Assembly (NCBI GenBank): GCA_021772075.1
Contig: JAETNQ010000034.1
Location: forward strand, 1 to 43,376
Origin: Lachnospiraceae bacterium
GTDB lineage: Bacteria > Bacillota > Clostridia > Lachnospirales > Lachnospiraceae
Length of the DNA stretch: 43,376 nt
Reading direction: 5' to 3'
Shown: piece after piece, positions 26,571-35,565 of the stretch
How positions within the stretch are numbered: the first letter of the stretch is position 1
Layout of the letters: each line of letters opens with the position of its first letter
Translations under genes and position numbers: made by a program
The notes under the pieces: generated by a model
Told to the model about the DNA's origin: nothing
Database searches by the model: none
The model's input: the letters and a program-made list of their open reading frames with translations, nothing else

Positions 26571-27920
26571 TTAAAGCATAATATTCTGAATCAGCTCCGC
26601 CAGCTTTTTGGCCTCTTCATCGATCTGCTTTTTATCCTTTCCCTCTATCATGACGCGAACCTTCGGCTCTGTTCCCGAAGGGCGGATCAACACTCTTCCT
26701 TCGCCCGCAAACTTGCTGTCCAGCTTGGAAATCGCCTCCGCAATTTCCGGGTACTCCATATAACGCTCTTTTTTATGGTTAGGAACTTTCGCATTGACAA
26801 GCGCCTGGGGCATGACCTCCATTACTTTGGATAACTCCGATAAAGATTCCTTGGTTTCCACCATGACTTGCAGAAGATGCAGCGCGCTCAGCAGCCCGTC
26901 GCCGGTCGTATTCTCATCCAGAAAAATAATATGGCCCGACTGTTCTCCGCCAAGGCTGGCTCCAATCTCTTTCATCCGTTCCAGGACATAACGGTCGCCT
27001 ACTTTCGTCTGTTCTATCTTAATGCCGTTTTTATCCCCCATTAAAAAGAATCCAAGATTACTCATTACCGTAGCGATAATCATATCGCCCTTCAGTTTTC
27101 CCTGATTCTTCATATGAACGCCGACAATAGCCATGATCTGGTCTCCATCAATAATATTTCCCATTTCGTCTACTGCCAGCAGTCTGTCCGCATCGCCGTC
27201 AAATGCCAGGCCGATATCCGCTTTCTCATATACTACTCTCGCCTGCAGCTCTTCCATATGAGTGGAACCGCAGTTGGCGTTGATGTTCGTCCCATCCGGA
27301 CTGTTATGGATAGCCACAATCTCCCCGCCCAGTTCTTTCAATGCTTCAATGGAAGTATAATAAGATGCGCCCTCCGCACAGTCAACTACGATCTTCAGCC
27401 CCCTCAGATCGATGTTTACCGCTTTCATCGAATGATTAATATATTCCTCCCTTGCATCCGTACGGTATTTTACCTTTCCCACGCTGGCGCCGGTAGGAAA
27501 CTTCACATCCTTCATTCCATTCCTGATCAGTTCCTCAATCTCATCTTCCAATTCATCGGGCAGCTTATACCCATCCCCGTCAAAAAACTTGATACCGTTA
27601 AACTCTACAGGATTATGGGAAGCGGAAACCACTACTCCTGCATCCACTTTATATTTTCTTGTCAGATATGCGATTGCCGGTGTAGGAAGCACCCCAACAT
27701 ATACGCAGTTAGCTCCTACCGAACAGGCTCCCGCCATTAATGCGTTTGCCAGCATATCGCTGGAAATCCTCGTATCGCAGCCCACCATAATCGTCGGTTT
27801 ATGCTCCTTTTCCTTGGTCAGCACATATGCGCCGGCCTGGCCCAGCTGCATAGCCAGCAATGGCGTCAATTCTTCATTTGCAACTCCTCTTACTCCATCA
27901 GTACCAAATAATCTGCCCAT
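26571..27920 (-). CDS. glmM: Phosphoglucosamine mutase
   Basis: This 449-residue enzyme converts glucosamine-6-phosphate to glucosamine-1-phosphate for UDP-GlcNAc and peptidoglycan. Visible motifs are FGTDGVRGVAN at the N terminus, the phosphoserine loop VVVSASHNPVEFNGIKFF (near residue 100), the metal loop FDGDADR (near 240), EQSGHI and the phosphate-binding RPSGTEPKVRV near the C terminus. It follows cdaR by 69 bases in the conserved cdaA-cdaR-glmM order; in other Firmicutes GlmM binds and inhibits CdaA. The ATG has a GGGAGC upstream. Confidence 0.97.
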   Translation of the reverse strand: MGRLFGTDGVRGVANEELTPLLAMQLGQAGAYVLTKEKEHKPTIMVGCDTRISSDMLANALMAGACSVGANCVYVGVLPTPAIAYLTRKYKVDAGVVVSASHNPVEFNGIKFFDGDGYKLPDELEDEIEELIRNGMKDVKFPTGASVGKVKYRTDAREEYINHSMKAVNIDLRGLKIVVDCAEGASYYTSIEALKELGGEIVAIHNSPDGTNINANCGSTHMEELQARVVYEKADIGLAFDGDADRLLAVDEMGNIIDGDQIMAIVGVHMKNQGKLKGDMIIATVMSNLGFFLMGDKNGIKIEQTKVGDRYVLERMKEIGASLGGEQSGHIIFLDENTTGDGLLSALHLLQVMVETKESLSELSKVMEVMPQALVNAKVPNHKKERYMEYPEIAEAISKLDSKFAGEGRVLIRPSGTEPKVRVMIEGKDKKQIDEEAKKLAELIQNIML

Positions 27921-27989
27921 ATAAGCGCTCCCTTCTGCTCCCTCTTTGTTGTCTGCTGCCCAATTCTGCGGAAATTTATTTCCTTTTAC

Positions 27990-29270
27990 TTAATCATCCC
28001 GTTCCCGTATATTAAGCCTTACCGTTATATTTTCGCGCAGGCTCACGGTATCCGGCAGATTAAACGAAAGGTTTACATCATAATATCCTTCTCCCAGTTC
28101 TTCTATCACGCCTGTTTCCAGCAGCCGGTTAATATCGACCACTCCTCTGATCTGGCTTGCATCCAGAGCGTTGACCTCCTCCGCCAGCCCTCTTACCTGT
28201 ATAGGGAATTCCTCTTCATAAGTGGAAATGACTCCTTCATATTGTTCCGGAAGGTTTTCAATCACGATATTGCTTTCCGAAATAGTAATGCTCCTCGTGA
28301 CCTCCTGTTCCACCTTTACTGTCACGGATACATTCCCGTCAAACTCCGCATCAGCCATCTCCACGCTTCCCGAGAGATAAGGCCGGATGTCCACCGTTGT
28401 TGTCACGTCCCCGGTCGCCCCGGAAATGTCAATCTCCGTATCCGGTATTTCAATCACCGATAAATTCCTTAATACGCTTCCTTTTCCCGCAAGCAGAACA
28501 CTCTCGGGCGAACTGTTTACAACGCCTGTCGCCCGGTATCCGTTAGCCGGCGTTCCTGAAGCCGCAAACCGGAGAGGTATCGATTTTGTTCCAAGAATCT
28601 CCACATTGACGCCTACTGTGCTGATATTCATGGTCAGCTTATCCTTTGGCACCTCTTTGCCATCGGCATCATACAGTTTTATTTCCGCATTTGTTCCAAT
28701 ATCTCCGGTAAACCCGGTAATTCCCACATTCACTTCAGCCGTTTCGATCATGGAAATCACCGACTCAGGCCCCGACACCCTCACCAGGTTCTGATCCGTC
28801 GTTACATCCCCTATGATATAACCTTCCTGCAAAGTTCCTGATGTTTCAGCCTTCAGAGGAATAGAAATGCTTTTACGGTCTTCCACTCTCAGCTTTACCA
28901 CGCTGGAACTCGCCCTGATGCTGTCCAAACTTTCATTATACTGCACTGTGGACAGTTCGATCGGAATCGTATTGTCCGCAGTCAGCTTATTCATATCCGC
29001 AATGGCAACAAGATCGCCGCCGCTTATATTGCTCATTACCGTTTTCGGCCCTGTAATCGCCACATAATCGAGTACATCGGAATCATCCAATACCTCATAC
29101 ATTTTTCCCTGGCTGGTAAGAACCTCTCCGTTGATAATCGTCACCCTGACATTGTTCACCCTATGGGTAGTTGCAGGATTGTTTATATTGGTTACAAGAA
29201 GCCATAAAAGAGCGGCAAAAAGAACGGAGCCTATTTTCAGCCCAAGATTTTCAGTCAGCTTCTTTTTCAT
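27990..29270 (-). CDS. cdaR: YbbR-domain regulator of diadenylate cyclase
   Basis: This 426-residue protein has one N-terminal membrane helix (about 10-26, SVLFAALLWLLVTN) and then four YbbR-like repeats outside the cell, recognisable by motifs such as LQEGYIIGDVTTDQNLVRVSGPESVI and ANGYRATGVVNSSPESVLLAGK. CdaR regulates the membrane cyclase CdaA, probably through the helix region. Its start overlaps the end of cdaA by 20 bases, showing coupling. The C terminus is short and charged. Family assignment is firm; direction of regulation here is not visible. Confidence 0.93.
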   Translation of the reverse strand: MKKKLTENLGLKIGSVLFAALLWLLVTNINNPATTHRVNNVRVTIINGEVLTSQGKMYEVLDDSDVLDYVAITGPKTVMSNISGGDLVAIADMNKLTADNTIPIELSTVQYNESLDSIRASSSVVKLRVEDRKSISIPLKAETSGTLQEGYIIGDVTTDQNLVRVSGPESVISMIETAEVNVGITGFTGDIGTNAEIKLYDADGKEVPKDKLTMNISTVGVNVEILGTKSIPLRFAASGTPANGYRATGVVNSSPESVLLAGKGSVLRNLSVIEIPDTEIDISGATGDVTTTVDIRPYLSGSVEMADAEFDGNVSVTVKVEQEVTRSITISESNIVIENLPEQYEGVISTYEEEFPIQVRGLAEEVNALDASQIRGVVDINRLLETGVIEELGEGYYDVNLSFNLPDTVSLRENITVRLNIRERDD

Positions 29271-30123
29271 TCTTTTCCCTTCCCTTCCAAAGCTTGCGTC
29301 GTTTTCCTTCCGCCGGTTTTCCCTGGATCTCGCGCAGCCTTTCTTTCAATGTATCCCCATCCAGGTTCCTTTCCAGATTCCCTTCATAAGCAATGCTGAT
29401 CCTTCCTGTTTCCTCGGACACGATCACCGTCATGGAATCCGTCACTTCCGAAATCCCCACGCCGGCCCTGTGCCTTGTTCCCAGTTCTTTGCTTAATAGC
29501 ATATTATCGGACAGCGGCAGATAACATGTAGCGGAAGTCACCCTGTTTCCGCGTATAATAACAGCGCCGTCATGCAACGGCGTATTATGTTCAAAAATAT
29601 TGATCAAAAGCTGGCTGGTGACGACGCCGTCAATATCGATCCCTGTTCTTTCGTACTCGGCCAAAGGCTGCGATTTCTGAATTACAATCAACGCCCCTGT
29701 CTTTACCTTTCCCATTTCTACACAGGCTTTTGTAATCTCATTGATCGTACGGTCGGAAAAAAGACCGGATTCCGACTTCCCGGAATCAAAAGGCAGCAGC
29801 GAAGCAATGAAATTTTTCCTGCCCAGTTCCTCCATCGCTTTCCGCAGTTCCGGCTGCAGGATCACAATGATTGCCGTAGACGCTATACTGACCATATTCT
29901 CAGCAATCCATAGAATTGTCTCCATATCAAAAATCGCTGCTATCAGCCAGAATATGGCAATTACAATAACACCCTTCAGCAACGACCACGCTTTTGTATT
30001 TTTTACCCACACCAAAATACTGTACACAACGAAGGAAAGTATAATGATCTCCGCAATGTCAGTCCATCGGATGTCCGGCATACGCCTGAAATATGTGTCC
30101 ATAAATTCTTGAATCTGCTGCAT
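29251..30123 (-). CDS. cdaA: Diadenylate cyclase CdaA
   Basis: This 290-residue membrane enzyme makes c-di-AMP from two ATP. Three hydrophobic helices lie at about 18-95, followed by a DAC domain with NTPLHDGAVIIRGNRVTSA (the DGA motif) and LGTRHRAGVGISE (the RHR motif), both needed for catalysis. The C terminus is lysine and glutamate rich. The ATG at 30123 is preferred; a TTG two codons upstream adds little. It overlaps cdaR and lies 62 bases after the unknown membrane-protein gene, so it is probably part of the longer recD2-to-glmM run. Confidence 0.96.
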   Translation of the reverse strand: MQQIQEFMDTYFRRMPDIRWTDIAEIIILSFVVYSILVWVKNTKAWSLLKGVIVIAIFWLIAAIFDMETILWIAENMVSIASTAIIVILQPELRKAMEELGRKNFIASLLPFDSGKSESGLFSDRTINEITKACVEMGKVKTGALIVIQKSQPLAEYERTGIDIDGVVTSQLLINIFEHNTPLHDGAVIIRGNRVTSATCYLPLSDNMLLSKELGTRHRAGVGISEVTDSMTVIVSEETGRISIAYEGNLERNLDGDTLKERLREIQGKPAEGKRRKLWKGREKNEKEAD

Positions 30124-30185
30124 TTCCAATCATTCCAGTCTTAATATATTATCATTTTATCATCATCATTCTATACAGGCTCCGC

Positions 30186-31163
30186 TCATTGGCCTGTCTT
30201 TTTCCCCTCTGTGCTCTTTTGGGAAGAACGCGCTTTCTTCTGCTGATTAATTTTCTTCACTTTGCGTTCCGGCGTGGAAACCGTCACCTTTGGAACCGCT
30301 TTTACATAATAGTAATACTCATCATCCTCAAACTGCACTTTTTCCGTCCGGCCATAGTCCACATTAAATGCAAAAAACTGTATGACTGCCGCGATCAACG
30401 CCGCCGCCGCCGTACTAAGAATCACTCCTCCAATGGCCACATTCGTATCGAACATCAGATCGCCCACCAGGAGAAGCATAATATTTACCAAAGATCCGGC
30501 CACAATGGCAATCGTCCATGAATGATCGACGGAAAGCCGCCGGATCAGATACACAAGAACCAGCGTAATCGCAAAGGCAGCCGCCGTAACCACCATAGTA
30601 CGGTTATCCAGCATACCGTCGATAATAAACCGGAACTTGGCAGTAATCTCATCCGCTTCCATAGATATGAGCGTCGTCGTGCTTTCATTCACATAAGCGA
30701 TCAAATAATATACCACGGTTCCGCAGGCCACTGACACCGCAGAAGCCGGAGAACCAAGAAGCCCCATCACAATCGGGATTACATAAGGTATACGCATCCA
30801 GAAACATATGGGAGTCAGCAATACCACAACCGTATCCTTCGGCGAAAAGCGGAAATAGAGCAAAAACATAAGCAAAAATGCCGCCAGCACGACCACCGCG
30901 CACTCCAAGGATAAGGCATATACATGCAGCAGCACAAACGCCGCCGCGACAATAATAATAAAATTCATCGGCATAAAGGAACACATCAGCGCTGCAATGA
31001 GTACGATCGTCATCCTATCGATTTTTTCCATAAACCCAAGCCTTCCGTTAATCAGCATCAGGCTTGTGAATGCAAGTAAAAACTTCCAGAGAGGCACGAG
31101 ATAAACTTCATATCTCCCATAGAATTTTTTTAAATATTGTTTCGCAACAAGTAGTGATGTCAT
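30186..31163 (-). CDS. Conserved polytopic membrane protein of unknown function
   Basis: This 325-residue protein has about eight to ten hydrophobic helices between residues 20 and 275, many alanine- and valine-rich, then a soluble C-terminal tail ending in a lysine-rich stretch (about 295-325). I do not recognise the family, and no catalytic motif is visible. It lies between a small membrane protein and cdaA in the same direction, so a role with the c-di-AMP membrane module is conceivable. The ribosome site AAGGAAG precedes ATG, and a short hairpin lies just upstream (31177-31194). The stop codon sits inside a weak inverted repeat ACAGGC/GCCTGT. Confidence 0.75.
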   Translation of the reverse strand: MTSLLVAKQYLKKFYGRYEVYLVPLWKFLLAFTSLMLINGRLGFMEKIDRMTIVLIAALMCSFMPMNFIIIVAAAFVLLHVYALSLECAVVVLAAFLLMFLLYFRFSPKDTVVVLLTPICFWMRIPYVIPIVMGLLGSPASAVSVACGTVVYYLIAYVNESTTTLISMEADEITAKFRFIIDGMLDNRTMVVTAAAFAITLVLVYLIRRLSVDHSWTIAIVAGSLVNIMLLLVGDLMFDTNVAIGGVILSTAAAALIAAVIQFFAFNVDYGRTEKVQFEDDEYYYYVKAVPKVTVSTPERKVKKINQQKKARSSQKSTEGKKTGQ

Positions 31164-31176
31164 AGTAACTTCCTTT

Positions 31177-31194
31177 CAGGGCATTTCGGCCCTG
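31177..31194 (-). other. Intergenic hairpin before unknown membrane-protein gene
   Basis: CAGGGC-CGAAAT-GCCCTG is a 6-bp hairpin directly upstream of the AAGGAAG ribosome site. No U-tract follows on the minus strand, so it is probably a stability or processing element rather than a terminator. Confidence 0.4.
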
Positions 31195-31196
31195 TT

Positions 31197-31586
31197 TTAT
31201 GTTTTATCATACATGCTGGCAAGCCTGCGCAAATTATTCATATACAGCCTTACGCCGTTTCTTGCTTTGGCATACCGATAGCAATATACCGCATAAGAAA
31301 TTACGGAATATATTCCTATTGCAAGTAAATATTTCATCAAAACGGACTTACCGAATTCCATCAGATCCATTTTATAAATGTCCATCATGAAAAATTCGAA
31401 ATCATAAAAAATATACATTCCGAATACCACTCCGAACGCAATGGTGCCGCAGACAAAAGATTTCAATACCTGCAGCCATACATAATCCCCCCGGAAATAA
31501 TTCATAATCAAATTATTCTTCTTTCCTTCGTTCTCCTCATAAGATGCCATCTTTGTCATCAAAATGATTCTTTCCTGATTCAACAT
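31197..31586 (-). CDS. Small membrane protein of unknown function
   Basis: This 129-residue protein has two clear membrane helices, at about 41-62 (VCGTIAFGVVFGMYIFYDF) and 88-105 (YLLAIGIYSVISYAVYC). A charged N terminus and a basic tail (YRYAKARNGVRLYMNNLRRL) flank them. I do not recognise a family. It lies 13 bases after the YvyF-like gene and 33 before the next membrane protein, suggesting one operon. The two unknown membrane proteins may work together. The start follows GGAGAAG. Confidence 0.7.
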   Translation of the reverse strand: MLNQERIILMTKMASYEENEGKKNNLIMNYFRGDYVWLQVLKSFVCGTIAFGVVFGMYIFYDFEFFMMDIYKMDLMEFGKSVLMKYLLAIGIYSVISYAVYCYRYAKARNGVRLYMNNLRRLASMYDKT

Positions 31587-31599
31587 AAAACCGCTTCTC

Positions 31600-32007
31600 C
31601 TAGTGATCCAAAAAACGCATTTTAGGATTATCCTTCGATTCCTTCGGCTTCTGAACCGTCACCGTAGCTTTCTTATATGCGCTTTGCAGATTATGCGTCA
31701 TGTCATTCTTGCATTTTTCGCAGAAACGCCCGCTGCGGATCGGGGATCCGCATTTCTCACAGTTTATCAGTACCTGGGAATCCGATGAGAATTCCAAACG
31801 TTCCTCTCTCAGCCACTGCTTAATCTGCTGGGTGGAAACCTCGCATTCCTCGGATACTTCCTGAATGCCGCATCCTTGGTGCTCGTATACGTATTTCTTT
31901 ACCTCTTGGAACTTTTCTTCCAAATCTTCTCTGCACCGCGGGCATACTACAGGTCCCATCGCATAGTTAAACATTCTTCCGCATTTTTTACAATTACGTA
32001 CATCCAT
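31600..32007 (-). CDS. YvyF-like flagellar-operon zinc-ribbon protein
   Basis: This 135-residue protein opens with NCKKCGRMFNYAMGPVVCPRCREDL and ends with NCEKCGSPIRSGRFCEKCKNDM, two CxxC-x-CxxC zinc ribbons around a helix-turn-helix-like middle (about 40-75). This layout matches the TIGR03826/YvyF flagellar-operon proteins of Firmicutes, whose exact role is unclear. The start at 32007 (GGGAGGG, seven bases upstream) is chosen over an ATG at 32055 that overlaps comF. It lies 16 bases after comF, an order also seen in other Clostridia and Bacilli, where comF and yvyF are linked. Confidence 0.85.
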   Translation of the reverse strand: MDVRNCKKCGRMFNYAMGPVVCPRCREDLEEKFQEVKKYVYEHQGCGIQEVSEECEVSTQQIKQWLREERLEFSSDSQVLINCEKCGSPIRSGRFCEKCKNDMTHNLQSAYKKATVTVQKPKESKDNPKMRFLDH

Positions 32008-32023
32008 ATATAAACCCTCCCAT

Positions 32024-32743
32024 TCATTGTCCCCGGCCGATTGCCAGCGCCGCATAGTAAATATTTTTTATCCCAGCCATCCGCAATGTGGCAGTCATAG
32101 CGTCAACCGTACTTCCTGTTGTGTATATATCATCAATAATTACAATCGTACTTAATTTTACATCATTTTTCAGAATTTTAAAAGCCTTTTTCAAATTATT
32201 TTGTCTTTGTCTATCATCCAAACCTTTTTGCGGCGTAGTTTTCTTCCTTCGCGCCACGATATCACAGCGTACCGGCACCCCTGTCCTGACGGAAATCTCC
32301 TTCGCCAACAATTCGGCTTGGTTATATCCCCTCTGTCTCTTCCTGGACGGATGGACAGGCACCGGCACCAGCGCCTCCGCCCCCCATTGTTTTATCCTCC
32401 TTTCCAGCTTCCAAGCCATGCACCTCCCGAAAAAAACGGCATATTCCTGCCTTCCCTCATACTTGAAGCGGTAAACGGAAGGCGCGATATCGCGGTATTT
32501 AAAAACACTGATCCCCTGTTTGTACAAATGTTTTTTCGTTCTACAGTCAAAGCAATATTCATCCTCTTCTTCCAAAGGTTTCCCGCATTTCATGCATACC
32601 GGCCCGCTGATCGGTTTTATCTGTTTCAGGCATCCTCCGCAGATATCTCCCGCCCGGAATGGAATGATATGATCGCAAATCGGGCATCTTGGGGGGAACG
32701 CCAGATCCAGGATCGTTTCTGCTATTCCATATTTTTTCTTCAT
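32024..32743 (-). CDS. comF: ComF family phosphoribosyltransferase-like protein
   Basis: This 239-residue protein has N-terminal zinc-binding pairs (PRCPICDH, CGGCLKQ, CMKCGKP, CFDCRT) and a phosphoribosyltransferase domain with VPVHPSRKRQRGYNQAELLA and the PRPP-binding IVIIDDIYTTGSTVDAM. ComF assists single-stranded DNA handling in natural transformation with ComFA and DprA; outside transformation its role is unclear. It is 30 bases downstream of recD2, consistent with a DNA-processing link. GGAGG precedes ATG. No comFA is in the window. Confidence 0.93.
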   Translation of the reverse strand: MKKKYGIAETILDLAFPPRCPICDHIIPFRAGDICGGCLKQIKPISGPVCMKCGKPLEEEDEYCFDCRTKKHLYKQGISVFKYRDIAPSVYRFKYEGRQEYAVFFGRCMAWKLERRIKQWGAEALVPVPVHPSRKRQRGYNQAELLAKEISVRTGVPVRCDIVARRKKTTPQKGLDDRQRQNNLKKAFKILKNDVKLSTIVIIDDIYTTGSTVDAMTATLRMAGIKNIYYAALAIGRGQ

Positions 32744-32773
32744 TTTCCTCCGTCATGTTTCTCCGGGCAGGAG

Positions 32774-35020
32774 TTACATACGATCCGGCAATATCATTTC
32801 CCTGATCCTGTCGCACAGGCTGGTATACCTTTCATTCTGGCTCTCATTGGCAATCATATCCCCGACCATCTGTCTGCTGCCAAGAATTGTGACACAGTAC
32901 TTTGCGCGTGTCACTCCCGTATATAAAAGATTCCGGTTCATCAGCATTTTCGGCCCGGACAGCAAAGGCATAATCACAGCCGGATATTCGCTGCCCTGGG
33001 ATTTATGGATCGTCACTGCATAGGCCAGCTCGATCTCATCCAGCTGCTGAAAGGGATACGCCACCCGCCGGCATTCATCAAATTCCACCACCAGTTCTTG
33101 GGAAAACTCATTGATTTCCCGCACGATCCCTATATCCCCGTTAAACACACCCAGCCCTTTATCCACCGGAATGCCGTACTTGCTCACGACTTCCCATTCC
33201 ATCTGGTAATTGTTCTTTATCTGCATCACTTTATCCCCTACGCGGAACAACCCGCCGCCATAAGGATGCTCTTCTTTGGATGCATCCGGAGGATTCAAAT
33301 ACTGCTGCAAAATTCCGTTTAATGTTTCCACTCCCAGACTTCCCTTCCTCATAGGAGTCAGCACTTGTATATCGTAGCTTCCCGCATGGACATAAGGGGG
33401 AAGCTTTTCCCGGATCAGCTGGATCATATGCTTATAAATCACATTGACATCGTTTCTTTCCAGAAAAAAGAAATCCATGCTTTTATTATCCAACGCAATG
33501 TTTTTTCCTTCGTGAATCCGATGGGCGTTCACCACAATATCGCTTTCTTCCGCCTGACGGAAAATCTTTTGCAGCATTACCATGGGAAAGCACCGGCTGT
33601 CAATCAAATCTTTCAGCACCTGCCCGGGGCCTACCGAAGGCAGCTGGTTGATATCCCCTGCCATGACCAGCCTGGTTCCCGGCATAATCGCTTTCAGCAA
33701 TGCCTGGAACAAATGGATATCTACCATAGACATCTCATCAATAATAATAACGTCCGCTTCCAACGGATTTTCTTCATTTCTTTCAAATTTGGCCAGCCGT
33801 TTTTCTTCTACGGAAGCCCCGTTCAATTCCAGCATCCTGTGAATAGTCTTCGCTTCATATCCGGTCGCTTCTGTCATCCGCTTAGCCGCCCGCCCCGTCG
33901 GAGCCGCCAGGAAAATGTCCATTCCTTCTTCTGCAAAATATCCTATGATGGTATTGATCGTTGTGGTCTTTCCTGTTCCGGGGCCGCCGGTCAAAATCAT
34001 AATCCCGTTTTTTATGCTTTCCTGTACCGCGCGCCTTTGCAGCTCATCCAACCGGATTCCCTGTGTTTCCTCCAGCATGCCAATACGCTGTTGGACGCGT
34101 TTTTCCCCGGATGCTTCCCACTCATTATCCGGCATTACGGAAATATTCAGGTCATGCAGCATTTTCGCGCAGTTTAATTCCTCATAATAAGCGGAAGCGG
34201 CGTATATCCTTTTTCCCCCGGCCAGCTTTACCACAATCTTCTTTTCCATCGCCAGGTTAGAGATCTGGGGTTCTATCCCTTCTTTATCAACTTCCAGCAG
34301 CCATTTACACTTTTCTAACAATATGTTTTCCGGCAAATAGATATTCCCCTCTGCCATTGCCTGAGCCAAAGCATATAAAATACCGCTTCTGATACGGTAG
34401 TCGGAATCCATATGGATCCCCGCCTTACGGGCGATCTCATCGGCGGCCTTAAAACCAATACCGCCCACATCCTCCGCCAGCCGGTATGGATTTTCCCTCA
34501 TGACGCCATAAATTTCCTCGCCATAAGTATTATATATCCTGACCGCCATCGTATCGGATATTCCATACTTCTGCAGAAACACCATAGCGCTGCGCATATC
34601 CTTTTTTTCTTCCATCCTGACCGCGATTTCCCTCGCCTTTTTTTCGCTGATCCCCTTGATTTCAGCAAGCCGCTCCGGTTCTTCCTCAATGATCCGAAAA
34701 GTATCCTTCCCGAATTTTTTTATAATCCGCGATGCCAGTGCCGCGCCGATTCCCTTGATCGCCCCGGAAGCAAGATATCTTTCCATGCCGGCCTCGTCAT
34801 CCGGCTCCACCACGCGATAACTTTCTGCTTTAAGCTGTATGCCATATAGGGGGTGTTCCGTATAATTGCCGGACACCTCCAAAGTTTCCCCTTGGTCCAC
34901 CGTCCGGAAATTCCCTACACATACGATCTCTTCCTCTCCATCCACCAAGTTCATAACAGTATAGCCGTTATCATCGTTGCGGTAAATGATATGCTCCACA
35001 TAACCTTTTACCTGTTCCAT
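32774..35020 (-). CDS. recD2: RecD2-family SF1B DNA helicase
   Basis: This 748-residue helicase has an N-terminal OB-like segment, tandem helix-hairpin-helix motifs (about 85-205, with IKGIGAALASRIIKKFG and IKGISEKKAREIAV), then the ATPase core: Walker A GGPGTGKTTTI near residue 345, Walker B VIIDEMSM, QKIFRQ, and the C-terminal HKSQGSEYPAVIMPL. This is RecD2, which unwinds DNA 5' to 3' without RecBC. Length is normal. It heads the run recD2-comF-YvyF-like. The AT-rich palindrome and terminator at 35043-35131 lie just upstream. Confidence 0.95.
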   Translation of the reverse strand: MEQVKGYVEHIIYRNDDNGYTVMNLVDGEEEIVCVGNFRTVDQGETLEVSGNYTEHPLYGIQLKAESYRVVEPDDEAGMERYLASGAIKGIGAALASRIIKKFGKDTFRIIEEEPERLAEIKGISEKKAREIAVRMEEKKDMRSAMVFLQKYGISDTMAVRIYNTYGEEIYGVMRENPYRLAEDVGGIGFKAADEIARKAGIHMDSDYRIRSGILYALAQAMAEGNIYLPENILLEKCKWLLEVDKEGIEPQISNLAMEKKIVVKLAGGKRIYAASAYYEELNCAKMLHDLNISVMPDNEWEASGEKRVQQRIGMLEETQGIRLDELQRRAVQESIKNGIMILTGGPGTGKTTTINTIIGYFAEEGMDIFLAAPTGRAAKRMTEATGYEAKTIHRMLELNGASVEEKRLAKFERNEENPLEADVIIIDEMSMVDIHLFQALLKAIMPGTRLVMAGDINQLPSVGPGQVLKDLIDSRCFPMVMLQKIFRQAEESDIVVNAHRIHEGKNIALDNKSMDFFFLERNDVNVIYKHMIQLIREKLPPYVHAGSYDIQVLTPMRKGSLGVETLNGILQQYLNPPDASKEEHPYGGGLFRVGDKVMQIKNNYQMEWEVVSKYGIPVDKGLGVFNGDIGIVREINEFSQELVVEFDECRRVAYPFQQLDEIELAYAVTIHKSQGSEYPAVIMPLLSGPKMLMNRNLLYTGVTRAKYCVTILGSRQMVGDMIANESQNERYTSLCDRIREMILPDRM

Positions 35021-35042
35021 TTTCCCGTTTTCCTATAATACC

Positions 35043-35070
35043 AAAAGGCTGCCTGAACAAGCAGCCTTTT
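35043..35070. terminator. Terminator between rod-binding protein gene and recD2
   Basis: AAAAGGCTGC and GCAGCCTTTT form a 10-bp hairpin with an 8-base loop. On the minus strand the T-run is only four bases before GG, so termination may be partial. Confidence 0.65.
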
Positions 35071-35090
35071 TATGTATGCCAACATCATTG

Positions 35091-35131
35091 ATACTATATA
35101 CGGTATATAATATATATACGGTATATAGTAT
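35091..35131. repeat. AT-rich palindrome with internal direct repeat upstream of recD2
   Basis: ATACTATATAC (35091-35101) is inverted as GTATATAGTAT (35121-35131). Inside, TATATACGGTATATA occurs twice (35095-35109 and 35113-35127), 18 bases apart. It may be a protein-binding site, a promoter region or an unwinding element. Confidence 0.6.
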
Positions 35132-35142
35132 ATATACTAATA

Positions 35143-35493
35143 TTACAAATTATAGTTGCGCTTCATCTGCTCATAAAGCATCTGTGCCAGTCCAAGGCCT
35201 TCCCTCTCCGTCGAAGTATTCGCCAGTTCCTGCAATGCATTATCCTTAAAAAAATCTACCAGCGTATCATTGGGGTTGGATTCCCCGTCGCTGAAAACAT
35301 CCACTGTTTTCTGCATTTCTTTGAACATCTGCTCTACAAAATAAGCCTCAAACTCTTTACAGACCGCCAGAAGTTCATCATCCGAAGACTGCGTATAATC
35401 TTTTTTTCTGATCTGCCCGTCCAATTTGGAAGATGTCGCCTGCGACGATATATAATTGGCATATGCCGCCGAAACACCGTTGCCTATATCCAT
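35143..35493 (-). CDS. Rod-binding protein (FlgJ N-terminal-like)
   Basis: This 116-residue protein contains LLAVCKEFEAYFVEQMFKEMQKTV and DFFKDNALQELANTSTEREGLGLAQMLYEQM, the FlgJ rod-binding domain that caps or assembles the flagellar rod. The muramidase domain of proteobacterial FlgJ is absent, as usual in Firmicutes. The ATG at 35493 follows GGAGGACAGATA; an ATG at 35535 adds residues before the ribosome site. It follows flgG by 72 bases and closes the mbl-flgF-flgG run. Confidence 0.9.
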   Translation of the reverse strand: MDIGNGVSAAYANYISSQATSSKLDGQIRKKDYTQSSDDELLAVCKEFEAYFVEQMFKEMQKTVDVFSDGESNPNDTLVDFFKDNALQELANTSTEREGLGLAQMLYEQMKRNYNL

Positions 35494-35565
35494 TATCTGT
35501 CCTCCGTTTCCCGCCTGGTTCAGGCGAAAGCACATTCTCAGCTATCCGATTATGCCTCCGGCCTC

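Noticed and set aside
30163-30192. ACAGGC/GCCTGT inverted repeat at the end of the unknown membrane-protein gene as a terminator
   Set aside because: On the transcribed minus strand no T-run follows; the T-rich side faces the other way, where no gene needs it.
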